64,000 nucleotides of DNA from Lepeophtheirus salmonis (Eukaryota; Arthropoda; Copepoda; Siphonostomatoida; Caligidae). Positions within the stretch are counted from its first letter, which is position 1. Each line of letters starts with the position of its first letter. A program made the translations under genes and the position numbers. The notes beneath the pieces are model-generated. The model was not told the DNA's origin. It searched no databases and saw nothing but the letters and a program-made list of their open reading frames with translations. The DNA lies in assembly GCF_016086655.4 (NCBI RefSeq), contig NC_052138.2, positions 30,453,403 to 30,517,402 of the forward strand. The letters run 5' to 3'. Positions 56,805 through 64,000 of the stretch are shown here, piece by piece.

Positions 56805-57766
56805 ATTTCCAATTATAAGAAGATTAGATTAAGATATATTCCAAGTGATTATATAGTGTAAATGATTTGCACCATTTCAAAGTGATTATAACTACCTAGC
56901 TAAGATATTAATCATCTCGAGGCTTTTTAATGGTGTAATAACGAACTTGAGAGCCTAAGGTAATTACAAACAAATATTATTCTGACATGATTGTTGAGAG
57001 ACACATCTCCAAAGCCAAATACGTAGTTTAAGTCATGCAAAATATAGATTACTAATATGTTTTTTAGTCATACGTCATTAGCTTTTTTATTCAAAGAAAA
57101 AATGTGAGGAATAATTTACTCATAATTTTAAAGGTATTTGCAAGTTTCTTTTGCACTCATGAACAATAATACGCTATGATATAATAATTAATATTATAAG
57201 TATGTTTGAATTAGGGATTGCCATTTTAGATGGGCATTTTAATCACAGATTTTTGGAAATATTTTAGTGTTATCTTGGGAGAACCAGGGGGAAATCATTA
57301 TTATAATAAATAAAGTTGTTTTTTTAAATCAAGAAATTGAGTAATGAACAATGTTAATAGCATGTGACCAATACACATTTAGATTTTACATATTATAGGA
57401 CCCCGAAAAGCTTAGTAGCGGAGATGGATCCATAATTTGCACACTCCTTCCCTCTTAAATTTAAAACGTTTGGTCCCTAAAACCACTTTTCCAGATCCAT
57501 AAGAAGCCTTTACTTATTTGGAACTCAGGTTCGTATTTTCTTCATATATTCTCTATCGAACCAAAATGACAAGAACCGATAAGCAATATATTGCGGTCTC
57601 CTTTCGACTTTGTCAGTTCTGGTTCTGGCGTTTCAAGAACTGGAACCGCTAGACCAATAAGAGCACAGCCTTGCTTATTACATGGATTTAATTCAAATGT
57701 TCGTTTTTATCATTTGCATCAAAAAGTATTCAATGGAGATATTAAGTCTATTTTTCATTCATAAAG
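56805..57766. other. Gene-free stretch
   Basis: The segment 57540-57670 contains inverted phrases (CAGTTCTGGTTCTG and CAAGAACTGGAACC) that may be a decayed family F-like piece. Nothing else is recognised. Confidence 0.35.
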
Positions 57767-57870
57767 CAGGGGCGTCCGCAGGGGGGCTGAAGGGGCTGTA
57801 CCCCTACCCACATATCGAGTAAAAAATAAAACAGGATTTATTTTCTAAAAAAAAAAAAAAGTTCATTCGA
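57767..57870. mobile_element. Family E element, copy E6 (left end only)
   Basis: GCAGGGGCGTCCGCAGGGGG at 57767, then GGGGCTGTACCCCTACCC and A/T-rich sequence. No right terminus follows. This left end preserves the family terminal motif very well. Confidence 0.55.
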
Positions 57871-58483
57871 TTAAATCAAAAATAAAATTATATATAAACC
57901 TTGTCCATTTCATGTGTTAAAAATATTAACTTTGAACCCCGAAAATGTCGTCTCTTTCAATTATAATGCGATTTAGAACATCAGTGAAAAGCTCCATTGT
58001 CAATAAATGAAAGTTATTAATGTGTTTTCAGGATCGGATCCCTAGATTCCAGCAGTCAGTCCCTATTTGGGATATCCATTTAAAAAATTAAATAAACGAA
58101 CAAAAATACTCAAAGGAGTTCAACGAATGATTAATTCATTATATATTCAAAATATATATTATGTACCTAGAATCCACAATCCATCAATATAAAAGTCTGC
58201 ATCCACAGCTGCTTGTCAACAGCACCTTTCATGATAATAATAATAACGCTTAAATATAATTATGTTGTAGTAAGTACAAATGAAAATAAAATAAAAACTG
58301 TAGCTAAAGTAATGTGGAAATGACTCGGAATCATTTCCTCATAGTCCACAGAAGGGAACATATTATTAACAATACATTGTAGTCATGCTTCCAAAATACG
58401 AACTTTAAATATACAATAAGAGGAAATTTGGGGTCATCCTATTTGTTTTGGTATCTATTTTTACTTTTGGTTTTTTCTACCTG
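57871..58483. other. Upstream region of the Ig-domain gene, nothing recognised
   Basis: No repeat or element recognised. Any distal promoter elements are not identifiable by eye. Confidence 0.35.
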
Positions 58484-58889
58484 GTAAGTGAGGAGTGCGT
58501 GTGTATTTTTAAATATAGATCATCTTTTTTTTGGGAAGGACGCATCTTCTTCAACTCGCACACTCTTCTATGGAGGAAAAAGCAGGAATAAGAGCTGGTG
58601 GAGGAAGAGAGGGAATAGTAAAATAACAATAAAAAAACTGTGCGCGCGAGAGGAAGGAAAAAGAAAAGGAAGAAAGCGGCGCCGTATCTTTTGTTTGAGT
58701 AAAAATCAACGTTTTTTTGGGGTGTTCCTTGTTGGAGGCAAGCCTGGAGTGTACGCGTTTGGAGTAAGTTTTTGTTTTTGTTTTTTACTCTACTAGACCT
58801 CAGTTACAGAGTGTGAAGGTGTGAGTGAGGTACCAATCGTGAGTGACCACTGTTTCACGAGTCGTGAGATTTAAAAAAAAAAAAAAGAG
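58484..58889 (+). promoter_or_regulatory. Candidate promoter-proximal / 5' untranslated region
   Basis: This stretch is less A/T-rich than its surroundings and has GTGCGCGCGAGAGG and AAGCGGCGCC near 58640-58683. Two splice-donor-like GTAAGT motifs occur (58484 and 58764), and CTACTAG at 58790-58796, after a T-rich tract, could be an acceptor. The 5' region may therefore be spliced, but the 58764-58796 interval alone is too short for an intron. A 102-residue frame (58488-58796) reads through it and shows only basic low-complexity sequence, so I treat it as non-coding. Confidence 0.4.
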
Positions 58890-59984
58890 ATGAGTGTTTA
58901 TTTCGTGCTCTTGTTCCTAAGTCTGGGACTTTCTTCCACACAAGGATTCAGCCTTAAATCCGCGGAAGTCCTCAAGGATGGATTTGAAGAGGGCGGTGAT
59001 TTGGAAATCATGTGCTCAGTGGATGAATACTACGAGTACTGTACCTTCATTTCCGAGAGGACTAAAGATTTTTGCGATTTCGCTTGGGATGATGGTTTGT
59101 ACGCCATGAAAATGGTTAACTGTTCAGCTTATGAAGGGCGAGTGGAGTCCATTGGGAATTATGAAAAATACCAATGTGGTATTCGGATTAAGAATGCGAG
59201 TATCAAGGATGCTGGAGAGTGGAAATGTGCCATGGAGAACTACTATAGTGGCAAATATCGAGGCTATGGATATCAGATTGAAGGAAAAATGAATGTGGAC
59301 ATTGTTGCTACAACGACCACAACCACAACGACGACTACTACGACCACAACCACAGAGAGTACAACCACCACGACAGATCCTAGTACTCAGCCAGACCTTG
59401 CTCCTACCCTCTCTGCCCTTGATATCGAAGATGAAGGAACGGATGATGAAGGATCGAAAATCAACTTTGACGACTATGAAAGAGATGATGATGAAGACTA
59501 CGAAAATCTCCCAGATGGTTACTCCCCCCAGAGCGGCAGCGAGGACGACGACAATCACTTTGTAGCGTCTGATGACTCCAAAGACTCTGAATTTCCTGCA
59601 CTCTACATCATCATTGCAGTTGTCGTTCTCATACTCTCTGCTCTCTTTCTTCTCTTTTTCATTCTGCGTTGCAAAAATAAACTTCCTCCTATTTTCTATG
59701 GGCAGAAAGGAGACAAAAGACTCAAGCCAACTGAGGCTGTGGTGGAAGATGGCGCAGGACTCGATGATGATGAAAGTAAACACCCTAGCATACTCAAAAA
59801 TAACGGGACTTCATCACCTCCTAAATCCGAGTCTGCGGATATTGATACCAAACTTGAGGCTGTCACCTATACTGTAGAAGAGGATAAGGAACCCGTTGTG
59901 AATGAATCTTTGGAGGAGGCCAAGGATCCTGAGAAGGAACCACTTCAATCGGAAAAAGAACAAACGTCTGGGAAAGAAGAATGA
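58890..59984 (+). CDS. Single-pass membrane protein with one Ig-like domain (uncharacterised)
   Basis: It is 364 residues and uninterrupted. Residues 1-19 are a signal peptide (MSVYFVLLFLSLGLSSTQG). Residues about 21-138 look like one Ig-like domain. C42 and C113 are the expected disulfide pair, and the second Cys lies in the classic DAGEWKC motif (107-113). Four more cysteines (51, 62, 78, 96) suggest extra disulfides, and N77 and N102 are N-glycosylation sequons. Residues 141-165 form a Thr tract (15 consecutive Thr, then ESTTTTTDPST), probably an O-glycosylated stalk. Residues 178-234 are very acidic with several Tyr. A transmembrane helix spans about 237-260, followed by RCKNK and a charged tail of about 100 residues rich in E, K and P. 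The start is chosen because it directly precedes the signal peptide. No catalytic domain is present, so a cell-surface adhesion or recognition role is inferred, not shown. I do not recognise a named orthologue. The codon pattern and composition differ sharply from the A/T-rich flanks. The 219-residue minus frame and three plus-strand frames over it are shadows. Confidence 0.9.
   Translation: MSVYFVLLFLSLGLSSTQGFSLKSAEVLKDGFEEGGDLEIMCSVDEYYEYCTFISERTKDFCDFAWDDGLYAMKMVNCSAYEGRVESIGNYEKYQCGIRIKNASIKDAGEWKCAMENYYSGKYRGYGYQIEGKMNVDIVATTTTTTTTTTTTTTTESTTTTTDPSTQPDLAPTLSALDIEDEGTDDEGSKINFDDYERDDDEDYENLPDGYSPQSGSEDDDNHFVASDDSKDSEFPALYIIIAVVVLILSALFLLFFILRCKNKLPPIFYGQKGDKRLKPTEAVVEDGAGLDDDESKHPSILKNNGTSSPPKSESADIDTKLEAVTYTVEEDKEPVVNESLEEAKDPEKEPLQSEKEQTSGKEE
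59309..59375 (+). repeat. ACN trinucleotide repeat encoding the Thr stalk
   Basis: An imperfect run of ACA, ACG, ACC and ACT codons (with one GAGAGT interruption) encodes the Thr tract. The mixed codons show it is not a pure microsatellite, but its length is likely to vary between individuals. Confidence 0.85.
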
Positions 59985-60905
59985 TCCATTAGTAAACTTT
60001 TGTAACTTGCATTTGTATGAGGAAGAGAGACACCATTGCAACATGATTCTTAGATTTGGGGATCATGAAGCAATTTCATACTCTCTTTTTGGACATTAAA
60101 AGAGACTCACGTCTTTACACACCAAATATTCCCCTATGGAAAGTTTTTGTAAGGATTATTATTATTATTGATTGATACCTCCACATAATACTATCCAGGA
60201 AATTCTCAGAGCCTTTGAAGAGGATATTTGATTATCATATATTATAACAATTTAAAGTCATGAGCTTTTATTATTATTCACCTACTCTACTTGTGAGGCT
60301 ACACATTTTGTATTATTAATATTTTGTATTTTTTGTAAATGGTATTTTTATCGTGGATGTATCTTTTTTTTAGTCAAGCACTACTTTTTGACAACTCTTT
60401 ATCAAATTGATCTGATTTGTGTAGCTGATCTCAATTCTTTTTTTTTCTTTTTTTAATTATTTTTATTATAAATATTCCTCCTTCCTATTCTCATATTTTT
60501 TCATAAGAAGGTCCACCATGTTTGTAGATCCCCCCCTAACCGTTTCAAAAATAATACTTTGTTCATCAATTTAATTGCCAGTAACTTTGCTAAAATGCTC
60601 AAGAACAGCAATTTCTTATATTATATATACATTTATTACTAATAGGGAATCCCCTCTCCATTGGCGTTATTGTCCTTGTTCATTAAAAAAAAGGTCCTCC
60701 CAATCCTCAGGATATTAAACTTGTGTTTGTTTGTTCCCTCAATATTTGTACTCCTACCTTTTGCATCGTCGTTTATAAATATTTATACGTATATACTGAT
60801 ATAATATCATATTTTTCTTCTTTTATATATATATATTATCTACGTAATTGAAACTTATACACGCAGTGAAGAATGTATACAAAAATATAGCTACAAAGTA
60901 ATAAA
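59985..60905 (+). other. Probable 3' untranslated region with AATAAA signal
   Basis: After the TGA at 59982-59984 the sequence is A/T-rich with no further frame. An ATTAAA variant lies at 60095-60100 and a canonical AATAAA at 60900-60905. Either could direct polyadenylation. Confidence 0.45.
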
Positions 60906-61104
60906 TACCTTGTTTAACAACAATTAAATATGATTAGGAAGTTTTTTCTTGAAAAATATTCAATATGTGGTGGTGAAAAAAAAGAAATTATTAGGACTCT
61001 CGGTTTGATAATAAAATATGTAGGCAATGCATTTGTCCACGACTTCAAAGTATGTATTGCTGTATCGATCCCAATTCGAAATTTAATAGGTCTGTTAAAA
61101 AACA

Positions 61105-61360
61105 AACAAAACCGACAATCAACATGATAACCCAGACAATTTGAGGAATGTTTTGGAGATCCGCTACTATCAGCTGTGACAAGGGAGGAGTTGGAAATAA
61201 ACAAGTTCATTGGCAATTGGCGAGAATTACTCCAATGTCCATGTACAATTCTACTCCGACTCCAACAAGAACTTACATTTATAACTCTACATCAAATCCT
61301 CAGGGACAAATTATAATTGAATCTATTTAGGAAAGGATGTTCACCTCTGAGCACTTAAAT
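61105..61360 (-). repeat. Family S repeat copy on minus strand
   Basis: The minus strand gives CTGAGGATTTGATGTAGAG, TAAGTTCTTGTTGGAGTCGG, AGTAGAATTG, ACATTGGAGTAATTCTCG, CACAGCTGATAGTAGCGGAT and ATTCCTCAAATTGTCTGGG, with TTATCATGTTGATTGTCGG following. This is the full second half of the family in order. The 100-, 65- and 60-residue frames across 60914-61330 are shadows. Confidence 0.65.
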
Positions 61361-61584
61361 AATAATGAAAATTGTCAAGGAAAATAAAATTATTTTTATT
61401 GGTTACCAATTCCACACAAACTGGCAGGGTAAAAAATTCACTGGATTAACGTTGCTAATAAGGATACTGGGAGACTAAAGCAAGGTTCGACAGACACGCT
61501 AGCTCGTGGCTAGTAAAACCCAGTCGGGCTTGTGCAGGGTTGGCTGTATCTACCCTGTTTGGATATGTAACCTTAAAGACAAAT

Positions 61585-61720
61585 TTCCCAATTTCAAAAA
61601 TCCATAGCTATTTACAGAGAAATTAAATTAACTTTCAAATATTAATTTTTCTAGTAAAAAACCAAAAATTCTTAATTTGTGGGGACTATAGCCCCTCCAG
61701 CCTACCCCCTGAGGACGCCT
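61585..61720. mobile_element. Family E element, copy E7 (right part only)
   Basis: TTTCAAAAATCCATAGCTAT is followed by A/T-rich sequence, GGGGACTATAGCCCCTCCAG and the right terminus CCCCCTGAGGACGCC. The left end is missing. Confidence 0.5.
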
Positions 61721-62186
61721 TGCCTCTATATCAAATACCAGTAATTGGATCTCATTGTTTGATTCAAATGAGGGGAAAGAGTAAAAAAATCTACATTACA
61801 TTTTTATGCTAATGGGTTATGTCTCTGACTATGAGAACTAGAAAATTCGACAGTTGACAACAAAACACAATGAAGCATTTTATGCTAGTGATATAGATTC
61901 CATTCTTTTCCACATTTTGGCACAATATATATTATATTTTTAAATACATCCACCTTAAGTGTTATTGAAGAGAAACAGATTGTTAAAGTATGTTTTTACG
62001 ATAATATTTAAGCCAGTTGGATGATGACTTAAAATAAATCAAGTGAAAAGAATTTCTTTGTCAAAAATAATGACCAGAAAAAAACACCAAGGGTACAGAA
62101 TGATGTAGAGTAGGAAATATGTGTTAATTTCTTTATGAACGATGCTCCATTGAGATTGCTTCCTGGTGGATAAAGTTATAGATTAG
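61721..62186. other. Gene-free stretch
   Basis: Nothing recognised. Confidence 0.35.
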
Positions 62187-63120
62187 TGTTGGATTTCGGT
62201 CTGAAAATACTGAACCACTCTAAGGCTGTTATGATTTTTAGTGGACGGAACTAATTTGGTCCTTTAATGAAGCTCGATTTGTACTGGTCTCAAAGAACTG
62301 TTTGGTTTAGATAAGTCACATTTAAGATTCGGTCTAAACCAATTCTATAGAGACTTTTTAATGTCCGATACTAGGGGCGTCCGCAGGGGGTAGTTTGGAG
62401 GGGCTGTAGGCCTCCCAAAAATAAGGAATATTTCCTTAATACTAGAAAATTTAAGGATTTGAATTTATTTTTTTCAAAAATTTTATATTGGATTTCTATT
62501 TCCAAAAAAATATTTGTTTGTGAAAAGACATTTTTTTTTGAGAATAAATTTTTGATTTTTTTTAAAATTTTTGATTTTTTTTTTTTCAAAAAAAGTTCAT
62601 ATACCAAAATCCCCCAAAAAAAAAAAAATAATAATTTTCTGGTGACACAACTTGTCTTAGATTTTTTTATTTTAAATAAATAAAAAAATTGTAAAATGCA
62701 AAAAATCCAAGCTCAATGTAATGTATATATCACAAGAAAATGAAAACACGGAGTTTTGACAGAAATTCTACCTCTCCTTAGTGCTTCAAATTTGAGATCC
62801 TGTCAGGTTTTGATTGTATAGATGGTGGCTCTTCTTGTACATAAAATAGTCCCTATAGATGAATTGTTGATGACGTCATATGTGTTTCAAATTTGTTAGC
62901 ATTGACCTACAATGACGCCAAGTGAAGTTTAAGGTGTTGCATAAACCATATTTGCACAACTCATCCATCAGGATAGGGGAGAAAGTTGTTCCATAGATTG
63001 AGACTAAAAAAATTGTTCTACGGTCTGGCCCGAAATATCCGTCCAAATCGGTCTTGAACAAATTCCATAAGACCGAACCGAAAAAAAGGGTCTTGGACTG
63101 ACTCTCAACATTTCTAATAG
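62187..63120. mobile_element. Family F element, copy 3, interrupted by a family E element
   Basis: The left end TAGTGTTGGATTTCGGTCTG leads into the block TTTAGTGGACGGAACTAATT shared with 805-1240. The right end (about 63010-63118) is rich in GGTCTGG, CCGTCCAAATCGGTCTTG and AAGACCGAACCG. Its reverse complement begins ATGTTGAGAGTCAGTCC, a degenerate match to the left end. There is no coding region: the 61-residue minus frame at 62876-63061 has no motif. Confidence 0.5.
62373..62630. mobile_element. Family E element, copy E8 (left end intact)
   Basis: AGGGGCGTCCGCAGGGGG at 62373-62390 is followed by GGAGGGGCTGTAGGCC and A/T-rich phrases (TTTTTCAAAAATTTTATATT). The right terminus is absent or decayed. 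It lies inside family F copy 3. Confidence 0.6.
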
Positions 63121-64000
63121 TTATGCTTGAAATGTTAAACCATTGAAAACCTATGCTACAAATTATTGCGTCGTTTTATGGGAGGTATATTTTTTCTGTC
63201 TGGGCTGATTATATTTAACTCTTTTCCAGTAATTGGGGCGTAGGTCAACGTTTCATATATTTTATTAGTATAGTTACTTTAGAGGCGTAGTTATAATGTA
63301 TAATCCACATTTATGACGTATTGGGGCTTGGTTTACACAAAGGACACAAACAAAATATAAGCATGTTATATTTTCCACATAAATTGGTGTATGTAGAATC
63401 ACATAACATATTTAAATATTGTTAAAAGCTTTAGATTTATGTGAATATATTGTATGCTTGGATATGATATATTGTAAAAAAAATATTTAAGTGTTTGTCA
63501 ATAGGTTAGAGAAAAAAATATATTCATGTTATTTTAATTCAAATACGCTTCACAGTTGTGAAACCCTATTTTATAAAAAATAAATTATTGCCTGTAAAAT
63601 TTCAGAGGTAATGTGTTGCTCGGAATTATGAGGCATGACTTTGTCTCTTCTGTTTATTAACGTTGGCGAAAAGAAGGAACTTGCAGGGCCTTGTAATGCT
63701 ATATCAAACAATAAACAACTCGCAACTTGGTCACTACTCACTTGTACTCCGAAATCAAATTAGTATAATAACGAGGTGGGTGAAATTCCTTCAACTCCAA
63801 GCCCTCATGGAACCCTCAGAAAATGGAAGATATTTTAAAGAGTACTTTATGTATATCCAGTAAAATACATGAAAGTACTTTATTTTCCAAATCAAGTTCC
63901 AAGTATTTGATTCTGTGATCAAGTCAATTTGCATGTCTTTAATATATGGACTCAACCCCATGCCCAACTTCTGGTAATAATCTATACAATATAAGAACGT
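63121..64000. other. AT-rich stretch to window end, no gene
   Basis: No gene or repeat recognised. A 66-residue frame at 63663-63863 has no motif. Confidence 0.35.

Noticed and set aside
58488..58796. 102-codon frame just upstream of the Ig gene
   Set aside because: Low-complexity K/R/G/F translation with no domain; more likely 5' untranslated or spliced sequence.
59124..59783. Long minus-strand reading frame (219 codons) over the Ig gene
   Set aside because: It is antisense to a gene with a clear signal peptide, Ig motif and transmembrane helix. It exists because the sense codons are repetitive and acidic.
1..64000. CRISPR arrays, tRNA or rRNA genes
   Set aside because: No regularly spaced direct repeats, no tRNA cloverleaf with A and B boxes, and no rRNA-like conserved sequence were seen. 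A structured search could still find a tRNA that I missed.

Overview
This is an AT-rich animal genome segment. Homopolymers, low-complexity A/T tracts and eukaryotic transposons are everywhere, and there are no operons or ribosome-binding sites. The density of Tc1/mariner relics fits an arthropod; a parasitic copepod such as a sea louse is my guess, but the sequence does not prove it. Only one convincing host gene is present, at 58890-59984 (+). It encodes a 364-residue type I membrane protein with a signal peptide, one Ig-like domain, a threonine-rich stalk, an acidic juxtamembrane region, a transmembrane helix and a cytoplasmic tail of about 100 residues. A candidate 5' untranslated region precedes it, and an AATAAA signal lies about 0.9 kb after the stop.

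The rest is a transposon graveyard. Tc1/mariner remnants lie at about 2820-3660, 10096-10560, 12075-13282, 14680-15500, 19980-20480, 21272-21870, 28339-29413, 32930-33650, 35835-36260, 36825-37535, 38350-39250, 39251-39852, 45000-45540 and 53015-54190. Many are internal-deletion derivatives in which the N-terminal helix-turn-helix half is joined to the C-terminal DLNPLD-type half. One such derivative occurs three times with the same junction. The copy at 38350-39250 keeps near-perfect 28-base terminal inverted repeats. Other relics are a hAT element with a broken BED zinc finger (5869-6640), two solo LTRs with perfect target duplications (2053-2313 and 2946-3236), a Ty3/gypsy integrase fragment (30947-31617, minus) and a LINE reverse-transcriptase fragment (51572-51966).

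Several unnamed repeat families recur. S (about 330 bases, at least eight copies) has conserved core blocks. E (about eight copies) has termini like CAGGGGCGTCCGCAGGGG around A/T-rich arms. B has four copies, C two, D two (LINE-tail-like), R two copies of a roughly 97-base dimer, F three, and there is a foldback pair at 22535 and 53102. Short MITE-like elements lie at 16585-16864 and 25977-26243.

Nesting gives a partial order of events. A solo LTR sits in a mariner, a mariner in a family S copy, a mariner in another mariner derivative, a foldback element in a mariner derivative, and an E element in an F element. Nothing looks like a functional multi-gene system. The points of interest are the uncharacterised repeat families, the evidence that deletion derivatives were amplified, and a set of perfect short hairpins.
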